This document shows, one piece after another, positions 54,211 to 62,786 of a stretch of 64,000 nt of DNA. Made by a program: the position numbers and the translations under genes. The stretch is from Desulfobacterales bacterium (lineage in GTDB: Bacteria; Desulfobacterota; Desulfobacteria; Desulfobacterales; JALSRD01). Positions within the stretch are counted from its first letter, which is position 1, and each line of letters opens with the position of its first letter. The notes under the pieces are model-generated. The model was not told the DNA's origin. It searched no databases and saw nothing but the letters and a program-made list of their open reading frames with translations. The stretch lies in the NCBI GenBank assembly GCA_026984935.1, contig JALSRD010000035.1:143655-207654 (forward strand), read 5' to 3'.

Positions 54211-54381
54211 AAAAAGTCGGTTTTGAGCGGATTTCAAGACTTTTCGGTAAAAAGCGCTGTGCATAGCCGGGCGTTGAAAAACCCAAGCTGTTTGAGGAGC
54301 AAAGCGACAACGTTGCCCGGATTTGGCCAAACGGCGCACAGCACCCGAAAAGGCTTGCGAAGCGGGAAGTCCGGACTTTTT
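54211..54381. repeat. Dispersed intergenic repeat, copy 3
   Basis: About 171 bp from AAAAAGTCGG to CCGGACTTTTT; the first 13 and last 13 bases are near-perfect inverse of each other. The same inner blocks are seen (TTTTCGGTAAAAAGCGCTG, TGTTTGAGGAGCAAAGCGAC, CCCGGATTTGGCCAAACGGC, CCGAAAAGGCTTGCG). It is in the gap before the exported protein gene. This is the cleanest copy. Confidence 0.75.
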
Positions 54382-54495
54382 ACACAATCAAAGTTTACAT
54401 TGCGCAAGCTGTATTCGTGCTGAAAAGAACTGAAGTCGTCCAGGAGGAATCCGCGCTGCGCCGCAAGCAAGCGTTTCTGGCCGCAAAACCGGGCG

Positions 54496-55962
54496 TCAGC
54501 GGGCCGGCACGGCCTGCAGATCATCCGCGGGCTGTTGTTGTTCGCCAGGAGACCTCCCCACGGTCTTGACAGGGTCGTGGCCAGCCGCAGCCAGTTCATT
54601 CAGTGCTTCCCGAATCTCGCGCGATCCCTTGTCATAAACCATTTTGACACTGGCATAATTCCGGCGCACCTCACCATAGGAAAACCTCCCGCCGGTTTTC
54701 TTCAGAAAATTCGCCACGAGCGCTTTTACCGCCTGCCAGCTATCGCGCCGGGTCTGATTGTCCAGTGGCGTCAAGTCATCCAGATTTTCCATTTGCCGGT
54801 GGTGAAAGCGGCCTTTGAAAAACTTCTGCACCACGGCCAACCAGAAAAGAAAGGCCAGCAAAGCCACGGCACCGCCGCCGCCGATCATCATGTACAGGTC
54901 CATTCCGGGCAGAACGCCGGTCGCCATGGCCGCGCCCAGTGCCCCGGCGCCGGCCAGCAGGCTGATGAAAAACCCAGCGACAAAAAATTTTATCCGGAAA
55001 AGGCGCAACCTGCGGCGATAACTGGCCAACCCCTCCAGAAAATGGGACAGCCGCTCGCCATGTGTTTCCACAAAGGTTGCCAGGTGGTCCAAACGATGGC
55101 GCGGTGCCTGCAAAATGGCCGCCTTGATCTCATCGCGCTGGTTTTCCAGGTAGCGCAGATAGCTGGTGTCGCGTTCCGGGGATTTCGCCGAGGCAGCGGC
55201 TTTTGGTGCATACGTCAGGCGAATCATGGGGATATCTTTACGCCCGGTCATCTGCGACAGATTCCAGCACAGCGTACCGTAAACGCGGATCAGGTCTACC
55301 AGCGAAGCACATTCATCGATGCGGTTTAAAACAAACAGCATGCGGTCCTCGAAGGTCTTCATGGGGAGCGTCTCGCGCAGGCTCTCATGGGCTTCACGCA
55401 CCGTACCGGCTTTGTGGGGATCGAAAAGGACCAGCACCAGATCGGCAATCTGTGCCAGATCGCCGATAATCTCCTGGTATTTATATCCCCGGTCACGCTC
55501 GGTAATGCTGTCGAGCATACCGGGCGTATCGATGATGGCCAGTGTTTTCAAAAATGGGGAATTGACTTTTTTTAACCGAAAATGCGCGATAAAGCGCTGG
55601 CCGTGTTTTTTCAGATTTTCGAACGGGTACTCGGGATCGTTGAGCAGGAATTTCCCGTCACGCTCTTCAGTGACCCGGATCTGCCCATCATCATCCGCGG
55701 ATTCATCGTAAGTGATCACCGTAAAAGAATCATCTGTCGGTGCCTGCCCCGTGGCCTGAACATCCGATCCCAGGAACTCATTGATCAATGTGGACTTGCC
55801 GGACGAGTAGTTCCCCAGGAAAAGGACCAGGGGCCGCCATTTGATGTTGGTCTCCAGCGGCACCTCGCTGTAGCCGTACTTTATGGCCACCGGCGTCAGG
55901 TAGTCCCGAACCATATCCAGAAGTTCGTTTCTCAGCGAATTGATGTAATCTTCGCGGTACAT
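54496..55962 (-). CDS. Dynamin-like/EHD-type membrane GTPase
   Basis: A 488-residue GTPase: P-loop GNYSSGKST (50-58), switch I with APTDDSFTVI, DTPG (145-148), and NRID (213-216). Two membrane segments (about 326-348 and 356-378) follow a helical stretch, then a soluble C-terminus. The pattern fits bacterial dynamin-like proteins that remodel the inner membrane. ATG 55962 with GGAGA upstream. Alone, without a second dynamin gene. Confidence 0.82.
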   Translation of the reverse strand: MYREDYINSLRNELLDMVRDYLTPVAIKYGYSEVPLETNIKWRPLVLFLGNYSSGKSTLINEFLGSDVQATGQAPTDDSFTVITYDESADDDGQIRVTEERDGKFLLNDPEYPFENLKKHGQRFIAHFRLKKVNSPFLKTLAIIDTPGMLDSITERDRGYKYQEIIGDLAQIADLVLVLFDPHKAGTVREAHESLRETLPMKTFEDRMLFVLNRIDECASLVDLIRVYGTLCWNLSQMTGRKDIPMIRLTYAPKAAASAKSPERDTSYLRYLENQRDEIKAAILQAPRHRLDHLATFVETHGERLSHFLEGLASYRRRLRLFRIKFFVAGFFISLLAGAGALGAAMATGVLPGMDLYMMIGGGGAVALLAFLFWLAVVQKFFKGRFHHRQMENLDDLTPLDNQTRRDSWQAVKALVANFLKKTGGRFSYGEVRRNYASVKMVYDKGSREIREALNELAAAGHDPVKTVGRSPGEQQQPADDLQAVPAR

Positions 55963-56026
55963 AAAAAAATCTCCACTTACATTATCGCCAAATTCGGCGC
56001 ATCCGTGAGGCAAATCTCAATCCGGC

Positions 56027-56650
56027 TCATGAAGTGTGCTCCACGTCGACCAAGGCAGCCGCGGCATGGTAAGACTGAAGCGCCCGCCGGTATGCATCAG
56101 CCGAGAGGCGACCGCCGAGATCGTCCGGCGAAAAGGCCAGATTGCTGAAAATCTGTCGCTCCAGCTCCCTGGTTCTTTCCCACAGCAAGGAGATCCGATG
56201 CATATCTTCGGCACTTTTGCAGTACCGCTCGGTGATGTATTGCATGCGCCTGGCCAGTGACACCACGTTATCGTTGAGTACGCGTTTGTCCGCATAATTG
56301 ACAAGGACGGCCTCGTTCAGACAGCGGCCGGATGCTGTTGCATATACGTCCAGCCTGACATGCTGCCGGATGATGCTGGCAACCGCGGGATAGCCCAGGT
56401 CTTCAAGCAGCCGGCCACCGGTTTCCGCGTGATTTTCATGGGTTTCAAAGCTTCGGGTCTTGGTGATGTCATGCAGCAGCGCGCCAGCCTGTATCAGATT
56501 CCGGTCCATACAGCGCCGGCTTTCCTCCAGTGCGTCGGTCAACGCCAGGGCCACCTGGCAGACACGCAGGGAGTGCGCCACGATGTGATCCATCATTTTC
56601 ATCCGGCGGATGAGCGCAAAACAGGTGTTTTTGGAAGGAGCCGGCTGCAT
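56027..56650 (-). CDS. HD-domain phosphohydrolase
   Basis: A 207-residue protein with an HDIG-type HD domain: VAHSLRVCQVAL, LIQAGALLHDITK, THENHAETGGRLL and HVRLD. The His-Asp metal ligands are all present. Similar proteins hydrolyse nucleotides or c-di-nucleotides. Start at 56650 is the first ATG; the next, at 56602, is also possible. Confidence 0.78.
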   Translation of the reverse strand: MQPAPSKNTCFALIRRMKMMDHIVAHSLRVCQVALALTDALEESRRCMDRNLIQAGALLHDITKTRSFETHENHAETGGRLLEDLGYPAVASIIRQHVRLDVYATASGRCLNEAVLVNYADKRVLNDNVVSLARRMQYITERYCKSAEDMHRISLLWERTRELERQIFSNLAFSPDDLGGRLSADAYRRALQSYHAAAALVDVEHTS

Positions 56651-56811
56651 ACGGCCATTTTTCTACCAGATATGGCCCCAAAAGAACAGCGGAATTTACA
56701 ATGACTCACGGATGGGCAGGCAAAAGAATTTCAGAGGCTGATGCCGGACGGCCGGACACTGGCGGAACGTTTTCAAAGGCCGCCGGCGTATGGGTACGGT
56801 CTGCTGTTGCT

Positions 56812-57669
56812 TTACCGTGTCACCTGACGCTTCCCGTGTATTCCGGACTCAACGATGAACCAGGGATTCAGGAGGTTCTCTTTATTGTAGCGCAGTGGCT
56901 CATGGTTGTCGTACCGCACCACCTGAAAGCCCGCGCCCTCAACGACCGCCTGGCCGGCCGCCGTATCCCACTCCATCGTGGGCGCCAGCCGCGGGTAGAT
57001 ATCGGCTGCACCCTCGGCCACCCGGCAGAACTTCAGCGAACTGCCGGCCGAGAGATACTGAATCTCACCATACTGCCGGCGCAAATTTTCGATATAGGCG
57101 CCAAGATCAGGGCCTCTGTGCGACCGGCTGCCGATGACGGTGTAAACCGGAGGTGAAGTTGCGCCCGGCAGCCGTACGGCCTGCGCAAGCAGGCCGTCCA
57201 CGATGCCATCCGCCCTTAGACCGGGTTGACTTTCGATCGGCAATGGCACTTTCGACGCGCTGTCGATGCGAAAAGCACCCATACCCCGGGCGCCGAAATA
57301 GAGCACGTCCAGCACCGGCACATAGATAACGCCCATGATGGGCCGCCGGCCTTCTACCAAAGCAATGTTGACGGTAAACTCGCCGTTGCGCTTGACAAAT
57401 TCCTTGGTACCGTCCAGCGGGTCCACCAGCCAGAATAACTGCCATGCCCGCCGCTCGCTGAAGGGAATATCCACTCCCTCTTCGCTCAGCACCGGCAGCT
57501 TGAAAGCGGCCAGGCCGGACGCGATGATCGCGTGGGATCGGCGGTCAGCCAGCGTCAATGGCGAATCATCGGCCTTGTACTGCACCTCGAAATCCGAGTG
57601 ATAAACATCCAGAATCGCCCTGCCCGCCGCCAATGAGGCGGCAATCGATGTTAGGAGATACGTCTTCAA
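56812..57669 (-). CDS. cysQ: 3'(2'),5'-bisphosphate nucleotidase CysQ
   Basis: A 285-residue inositol-phosphatase-fold enzyme that converts PAP to AMP, relieving inhibition of PAPS-using enzymes. Metal-binding motifs: DDSPLTLADRRSH (34-46), LPVLSEEG (58-65), VDPLDGTKEFVKRNGEF (82-98) and APTMEWD late in the chain. It follows the PAPS synthase fusion in the same direction (245 bp apart), a sensible match of PAPS making and PAP removal. Confidence 0.9.
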   Translation of the reverse strand: MKTYLLTSIAASLAAGRAILDVYHSDFEVQYKADDSPLTLADRRSHAIIASGLAAFKLPVLSEEGVDIPFSERRAWQLFWLVDPLDGTKEFVKRNGEFTVNIALVEGRRPIMGVIYVPVLDVLYFGARGMGAFRIDSASKVPLPIESQPGLRADGIVDGLLAQAVRLPGATSPPVYTVIGSRSHRGPDLGAYIENLRRQYGEIQYLSAGSSLKFCRVAEGAADIYPRLAPTMEWDTAAGQAVVEGAGFQVVRYDNHEPLRYNKENLLNPWFIVESGIHGKRQVTR

Positions 57670-57914
57670 AACAAGTCATCCTGAGCTGCTGAGCGTCGTC
57701 GGAACCACTGAGCGCTGAAAGTCAAGAACCGCCCGTGACCATCGGCAACGGGAAATGGGCACTTGACCCGTTTGGCCATGGGCAGACCAGAATATGATAC
57801 CATGTAGCCTAACGATCCCGCCAGTTTTTCCCCGCAAACGCCAACCGGCCGACTCCCTGCTCCACCCCTTCGCAAACCTCCTGTGTCAACCGAAAACTGC
57901 AAGCCGCAACCGTC

Positions 57915-59630
57915 CTAAATAAAACCCTTCTGTCCCAGGAACAGCAGAATCTCCTGGGCAGCCTCGTCCGGCGTCAAACCTGTCGTGTCGATGCGCACCT
58001 CCGGCGATTCCGGAACTTCGTATGGATCGTCCACGCCGGTAAAGCCCTTAATCAAACCGGCCCTGGCCTTGGCATACATCCCCTTGCGGTCCCGCTTTTC
58101 GCAGACCTCGATGGGAGTTGCCACATAAACCTCCACAAAACCGCCCCAGCGTTCGATATTTTCACGAATCTCCCTTCTGGTTCCGGCATACGGTGCAATG
58201 GGCGCACAGATGGCGATGCCGCGGTTTTTGGTGATTTCCGATGCCACGAAACCGATGCGCCGCACGTTGATGTCCCGATCCTCCTTGGTAAAGCCCAGGT
58301 TGCTGGAAAGGTTGTGTCGCACGATATCGCCGTCCAGCAGTGTGACCGGACGATCCCCCATTTCCAAAGCCTTGGAATACAGCACCTTGGCAATGGTTGA
58401 CTTACCGGCCCCCGAAAGGCCGGTCAGAAAAATCGTAAAGCCCTGCCTGGCCGGCGGCGGGTAAGCTTTCAGAAGTTCGTGGACAACTTCCGGAAATGTC
58501 GCCCAATCGGGTATTTTGCGCCCGGTTCTGACACGTTCACGGATATCGGACCCTGAAAGCGCAAGGCAGTTGACACCTTCAGGTACCCGGCTTGCCGGGC
58601 GGTACTCATCTTCGAAGGGCAGATAGACCATCTGTTCAAAGGAGAGGATTTCGATACCGATTTCGTTGCTGCAGCGCTCAACCGTCTCCCGGATATGGCT
58701 GTTTCGATAAAAAGGCTGCGCCCCTTTTCCGATGCCGGGGCTCGAATGGTCGTAACCAACAATAAAATGGGTGCAGCCGTAGTTTCTGGCAATGATGGCG
58801 TCCAGAACCGCATCCCGTGGCCCCGCAAGGCGTTTTGCCAGGGGAAGCAGGCTGATGATAAACGAGTCCGGTGGGTAATGGCGGGCAACCCCCCGGTAGC
58901 AGCGCACGCGCGTATAATGGTCGAAATCGCCCGGCCGGGTCATGCCGGCAACCGGCAGAATCAGCAGGTTGGCCCTGGCCCGGCGCATGGCACGGATGGT
59001 GACTTCGAACTGCGGCCGATGGATCGGCTGGCGTGTCTGAAATCCAGCCACCCGCTGCCAACCGAGTTTTTTGTATATGCGCCGCACTTCCATGGGCGCC
59101 AGGCGAAGCTGTTTGAAATCGAAATGCAGGGGAGGACTCAGGACCTCCAGTGCACCACCCATGTAATACGCATCGACCTTTTCCAGAAGATGCTGCACCC
59201 CCGGATGTGACCTGTCGCGGGTGCCGTACACCGCTTCGGCCTCTTTGCGGTGGTCCACCGGCCAAATGTCGGCAATGTGCATCACCGCCAGCAAGAACCC
59301 TTCCGGATCCCTCAAAGCCACGGATTGCCCGCCTTCCAGACCGCGGGCCTGGGTTTCGGCGATATCCAGGCAAACCGGTATGGGCCACAGCGTACCGTCC
59401 TGCAAGTGCATGCGATCCAGGACCGATTCGTAGTCCGACCGCACCATGAAACCCGTCAGTGGTGAAAAAGCACCTTCTGCCAACAATTCCAGGTCACACA
59501 TCTGCCGATTGTTCAAGGCAATGTCCGGCAGGTTCACGGCAATTTCCCTGAGCAGCGCCTGCCGCTTTCTGTCCACCAGCAGATTTACCATTGTCCCGCC
59601 ATGGGGCTTGACCCAACCGGAATCGCTCAT
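57915..59630 (-). CDS. Bifunctional ATP sulfurylase / APS kinase (degenerate sulfurylase site)
   Basis: A 571-residue fusion. Residues 1-395 are the ATP sulfurylase (PUA plus catalytic) part; 400-571 are APS kinase with P-loop GLSGAGKST (404-412), DGDIVRHNL and the FTGVDDPYE region. The product would be PAPS. However, the sulfurylase active site reads QTRQPIHRPQ (198-207) instead of QTRNPxHRAH, and VGYDHSSPG instead of VGRDHAGPG, so its activity is questionable. ATG 59630 has GGAGGAGG upstream. Confidence 0.88.
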   Translation of the reverse strand: MSDSGWVKPHGGTMVNLLVDRKRQALLREIAVNLPDIALNNRQMCDLELLAEGAFSPLTGFMVRSDYESVLDRMHLQDGTLWPIPVCLDIAETQARGLEGGQSVALRDPEGFLLAVMHIADIWPVDHRKEAEAVYGTRDRSHPGVQHLLEKVDAYYMGGALEVLSPPLHFDFKQLRLAPMEVRRIYKKLGWQRVAGFQTRQPIHRPQFEVTIRAMRRARANLLILPVAGMTRPGDFDHYTRVRCYRGVARHYPPDSFIISLLPLAKRLAGPRDAVLDAIIARNYGCTHFIVGYDHSSPGIGKGAQPFYRNSHIRETVERCSNEIGIEILSFEQMVYLPFEDEYRPASRVPEGVNCLALSGSDIRERVRTGRKIPDWATFPEVVHELLKAYPPPARQGFTIFLTGLSGAGKSTIAKVLYSKALEMGDRPVTLLDGDIVRHNLSSNLGFTKEDRDINVRRIGFVASEITKNRGIAICAPIAPYAGTRREIRENIERWGGFVEVYVATPIEVCEKRDRKGMYAKARAGLIKGFTGVDDPYEVPESPEVRIDTTGLTPDEAAQEILLFLGQKGFI

Positions 59631-59964
59631 CTCTGTAGACCTCCTCCGCGCCTCATGCCCCATAATGCTTCAGGATGCGTTGCACGTAAAGGCGGGCACT
59701 TTCCATCAAAATTGTTTAGCATGTCTTTTTTCAGCCGGCCGCGCAGGGCATCGATGCTCATATTTATGTGGAAGTATACGCGAAATCAAGAAAATTAAAT
59801 CGGACATGGACATTTGATTTGGCCTGCAAAAACGCTAATTGGCTGGGCGTCAACAAACATCCCGGAATACGCCAGGTAAAAAAATCAGCCGCCGATGGAG
59901 TATCGTGCGGCTGATTTGGCCTGCTGCCGAAGATTTCAGGTCAGACGAGCGTGAGTTCCCACGC
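59631..59964. other. 334-bp gap between comEA-like and sulfurylase genes
   Basis: Carries the promoter side of the sulfurylase-kinase gene and the terminator at 59878-59927 for the comEA-like gene. No coding frame seems real; the region near 59760-59820 is AT-rich and could be a promoter. Confidence 0.4.
59878..59927 (-). terminator. Intrinsic terminator after the comEA-like gene
   Basis: AAATCAGCCGC (59882-59892) and GCGGCTGATTT (59917-59927) give an 11-bp perfect stem; on the minus strand it is followed by a T-run (A-run at 59878-59884). It lies 38 bp beyond the stop of the comEA-like gene. Confidence 0.85.
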
Positions 59965-60246
59965 CTACTTAATCGTTATCCTGTCCTTGTTGGCCTCCCA
60001 TGTCTTTGGGCCAATGCCCGGCACTTTGGTGATATCTTCCGCCGTTTTGAAGGCCCCGTTTTGCGTGCGGTAATCGACAATCTTTTGCGCATATTTGGGG
60101 CCGACCCTTTTCAGGGTGACCAGTTCCTCTACCGAAGCCTTGTTGATGTTCACCTTGGCGGCATCGTCCGCCCATGTCGTTGCGGAAAAAGCCAGCACAA
60201 CCATTAAGATCATCCCGATGGTAAAGATAAAATTCAGCTTTTTCAT
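59965..60246 (-). CDS. ComEA-like exported helix-hairpin-helix protein
   Basis: A 93-residue protein with a signal peptide (FIFTIGMILMVVLAFSATTWA) and a mature domain of about 65 residues that is a double helix-hairpin-helix: KVNINKASVEELVTLKRVGPK and TAEDITKVPGIGPKTWEANKD. ComEA proteins bind DNA in the periplasm for uptake. ATG 60246 has AAGGAGG upstream. It sits downstream of a c-di-GMP-I riboswitch with its own promoter and terminator, so expression is likely set by c-di-GMP. Confidence 0.88.
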   Translation of the reverse strand: MKKLNFIFTIGMILMVVLAFSATTWADDAAKVNINKASVEELVTLKRVGPKYAQKIVDYRTQNGAFKTAEDITKVPGIGPKTWEANKDRITIK

Positions 60247-60288
60247 GTCTGCACCTCCTTGAACTGGATAAAGGGAGTCGAAAAGCAA

Positions 60289-60327
60289 AAAAACGCCTTT
60301 GGGCCATATGCACCCCAAGGCGTTTTT
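60289..60327 (-). terminator. Riboswitch expression-platform terminator
   Basis: AAAAACGCCTTTGGG (60289-60303) pairs with CCCCAAGGCGTTTTT (60313-60327), one mismatch, with a T-run on the minus strand. It lies between the aptamer and the comEA-like start, so transcription could stop here depending on ligand. It may also end the transcript of the upstream sugar transferase gene. Confidence 0.8.
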
Positions 60328-60335
60328 GCGTTTTC

Positions 60336-60436
60336 GGCCTTCGGCAGCCCGGCTATCTCAAGCCCTTTTCAAAGGCCTGAAACCCGTGGCGTTGCGCAAC
60401 TGTCGATCCAGACAGTCTTGCCCTTTCGTGGCTTTC
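60336..60436 (-). ncRNA. Cyclic di-GMP-I (GEMM) riboswitch aptamer
   Basis: On the minus strand the RNA reads CCACGAAAGGGCAAGAC, a P2-like stem ACTGTC/GACAGT, GCGCAACGCCACGGG, a long P3-like arm and GATAGCCGGGCTGCCGAA. These match the conserved GEMM-I blocks (AGGGCAAA, GACGCAAAGCCACGGG, ATAGCCGGGTTGCCGAA) in order and spacing. The P2 loop TGGATC is not the usual GNRA tetraloop. c-di-GMP would bind in the three-way junction. Followed at once by a terminator and the comEA-like gene. Confidence 0.85.
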
Positions 60437-60450
60437 CTTTTATTTGTTAT

Positions 60451-60480
60451 ATGATAACCACGGCAACCGGTTCGCGTCAA
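60451..60480 (-). promoter_or_regulatory. Sigma-70 promoter of the riboswitch transcript
   Basis: On the minus strand TTGACG (60475-60480) and TATCAT (60451-60456) are 18 bp apart, each with five of six consensus bases. A start near 60444 lies just before the aptamer. It is right after the sugar transferase stop at 60488. Confidence 0.7.
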
Positions 60481-60487
60481 CCCTTTT

Positions 60488-62179
60488 TTAGTAGGCTCCT
60501 TTTTTCCCGAAAACGACAAATATCGTTTCGTACAGAATCGTCAGGTCCATTCCCAGGCTGCGGTTGTATATGTAGTAAAGGTCGAGCAGGATCATCTCCT
60601 CGAATGAGACCTCGCTGCGTCCGGTGACCTGCCAGAGACCGGTGATTCCCGGGCGGACACTGCTGCGTTTCTTATGCCAGTCTTTGTAGATTGCATATTC
60701 GTAGGGCAGACACGGTCTGGGGCCCACTAAGCTCATCTCACCCTTCAATACGTTGATCAGTTGCGGCAGCTCATCCAGGCTCAACTTTCTCAACACCCTG
60801 CCGACCCTGGTGATCCTGGGGTCGTCAGCGATTTTCAAGGGCACCTTGCCATTGCTCTCCCTTTTAAATTCACCTTTGATTAACTTCGTAACATAATTCC
60901 TGTGGATATCCGCTGATTGATTCACCCGCATCGTTCGGAATTTGAACATCTGAAATTTTCGGCCATTTTTCCCCACGGCTTCCGCTTTGTAAAAAACCGG
61001 GCCTTCAGAGTCGAACTTGATGGCCAATGCAATTACCAAGAACAACGGCAACTGCAACAGGAACAAGGGCAGTGCGGCCAGCGCATCCAAAGCATGTTTA
61101 ATCTTTGTAACGAGGCTGCTTTTTTTCTGGGAGCACATTCGAACCATGCTCAAGCCGCAAAAATTGTCGATATGGAGTTTCATTTCTATAATCGGCATGA
61201 GCTGCGGCGGGAACCAGACAGTGACACCGGCAGAAATACAGTAATCCAACAGCGATATCAGCATGCGTTTATCCATCGCCTCGTCAGTTACGATAAGCTC
61301 ATCCAGCTGGTTGTCGTGTATGATCTGCGGCAAATTTCTCACAGGTCCGAGAGAGGTTTTGGGCACAAGCACGGAATCAATGCTGGACCGTATCGCACCT
61401 CCAATGATCCCGGCAACCCAGAAAGGTGTATCGAATCGGATGATGTGATTTACGATTCTCTCAGCCTCTTTGTTTGTGCCGATCACGGCTATCTGTCTTC
61501 TGAAGCGTCGACGCATCCATACATTATAAACCACGTACACCAGGAAATACCTGACCATCCCCATTGACAGCATCGATAGCGGGACAGCTATTAAGAGAAT
61601 TTTTGGCTCAGCAAATAAAGCCAGCTGATCATTTTTCAAAAGTAAACCTGCCAGGCCGACAACGATAAAACTCAAGCCCAATGTTTTAAAAAAATTAACG
61701 ATGTGGTCCCCAAAAAACCGCCCAAGAACCAGGAGACCGGATGCCGAGAGGACAAGGAGCCCCCCGGTGATCAGCGAATACCTCTTGATCACAATGGGCC
61801 AATCATAAATAAAATCAACAACGCAGAACATTAAAATGCTCCAGCAAAATGCTTTTATCAAATTCTTCAGATGATTTTTCTTCGAAAATATCAGGTGATA
61901 GCTGTATAACCGGTATGTGGGGAAAAAAGCGATCAGCATACCGGCAAAAAGGGCCAGCATTGCCCAGTACGCAGGCTCTGCCCGTAAATGCAGCAAATTG
62001 CCGGTCATTATGTAAATGCAAGCAAAAAAGGCCAGCCCGCTAAAAAAAACATCGCTGAGAAAGAGGTTTACCTGGTACGGCGAAAAGGGAACAATTCGCT
62101 TTTTGGGAACCGCCACTTTAATATTTTTAGGAAACAGCTCAAATTTCAGCGCCGTTTTAGCACCTTTATCGGGATCCAT
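60488..62179 (-). CDS. Polyprenyl-phosphate hexose-1-phosphate transferase (WbaP/EpsE type)
   Basis: A 563-residue initiating sugar transferase. About five N-terminal helices, a Rossmann-like middle (RQIAVIGTNKEAERIV), and a C-terminal bacterial sugar transferase domain: KAEAVGKNGRKFQMFKFRTM, LSLDELPQLINVLKGEMSLVGPRP and PGITGLWQVTGRSEVSF. It starts exopolysaccharide repeat units on undecaprenyl phosphate. Tandem repeats and a possible sigma-54 promoter lie upstream. With the exosortase, it suggests an EPS locus running to the right of the window. Confidence 0.93.
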   Translation of the reverse strand: MDPDKGAKTALKFELFPKNIKVAVPKKRIVPFSPYQVNLFLSDVFFSGLAFFACIYIMTGNLLHLRAEPAYWAMLALFAGMLIAFFPTYRLYSYHLIFSKKNHLKNLIKAFCWSILMFCVVDFIYDWPIVIKRYSLITGGLLVLSASGLLVLGRFFGDHIVNFFKTLGLSFIVVGLAGLLLKNDQLALFAEPKILLIAVPLSMLSMGMVRYFLVYVVYNVWMRRRFRRQIAVIGTNKEAERIVNHIIRFDTPFWVAGIIGGAIRSSIDSVLVPKTSLGPVRNLPQIIHDNQLDELIVTDEAMDKRMLISLLDYCISAGVTVWFPPQLMPIIEMKLHIDNFCGLSMVRMCSQKKSSLVTKIKHALDALAALPLFLLQLPLFLVIALAIKFDSEGPVFYKAEAVGKNGRKFQMFKFRTMRVNQSADIHRNYVTKLIKGEFKRESNGKVPLKIADDPRITRVGRVLRKLSLDELPQLINVLKGEMSLVGPRPCLPYEYAIYKDWHKKRSSVRPGITGLWQVTGRSEVSFEEMILLDLYYIYNRSLGMDLTILYETIFVVFGKKGAY

Positions 62180-62219
62180 TGTGTTTCACCCCTCTTGAAA
62201 CCATTTGAGCTCGCGTGAA

Positions 62220-62247
62220 ATCAGTGATAGATCAGTGATAGATCAGT
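62220..62247. repeat. Tandem 11-bp repeat upstream of sugar transferase
   Basis: ATCAGTGATAG twice (62220-62230, 62231-62241) and then ATCAGT. It lies about 40 bp upstream of the ATG at 62179 on the minus strand. The 11-bp spacing would suit a regulator binding one face of DNA. Confidence 0.5.
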
Positions 62248-62337
62248 TAAAGAGTTTACAAGAAAATACGCTACAAGAAATATGCCAGAGACATCAACAC
62301 AGATAGAACCAGATGATCTATGACCTGAATTTTGCAG

Positions 62338-62352
62338 GCATTGAGTTTGCCG
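62338..62352 (-). promoter_or_regulatory. Candidate sigma-54 promoter for the EPS transferase gene
   Basis: On the minus strand CGGCAAACTCAATGCC keeps GG and GC at -24/-12 spacing (complement of 62350-62351 and 62338-62339). Exosortase-linked EPS loci elsewhere are often driven by sigma-54 with PrsR-type activators. Single weak match, leader of about 145 bases. Confidence 0.3.
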
Positions 62353-62786
62353 CATATACGAGGCACAAAGCACGCAGCTGCAACAGGCTGCCGCCAATGC
62401 CTTGCAACATCCCGTCGTTTCAGGATAAAATCGGCACTCCCGGCTTGTCGATACGTAGCTGAAAACGCGCCTGAAGGGCGGACCAGCTTGGGGCAATACG
62501 AGATGGTCCTTGCCTGACTCAGATTTGAAACAAGCCCACTACACAAAATAATTGGGAAAAGCTTTTAAAATTAATGAAAATAATGAAAAAAATTCGCGGA
62601 ATGTGGTATTTTTTTTCATAAAAAGGGAGCCTTGTTTCACATTTTTGCGCTGTCTATTGGCGCCTGACAGCAAAGAATACAAAATTTACCTCTTAGGACC
62701 GTCTATGTACAATAGAGTAGCGCTGCATGGACCATCGCCCGACGGACTTGAACGGGATTATGCCGAATTCGCAGGCTTATCCCGAT

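Larger units (their letters stand above)
62180..62786. other. 607-bp AT-rich gap before the sugar transferase
   Basis: Low-GC stretch with no believable gene; a plus-strand frame of 93 codons (62552-62833) has no family features and overlaps the exosortase end. It holds the tandem repeats near 62.22 kb and a candidate promoter near 62.34 kb (separate entries). AT-richness may mark transferred DNA. Confidence 0.4.

Noticed and set aside
57666-57902. 78-codon frame ending in an ATGA overlap with cysQ
   Set aside because: Composition and sequence show no protein family, signal or conserved pattern; probably leader DNA.
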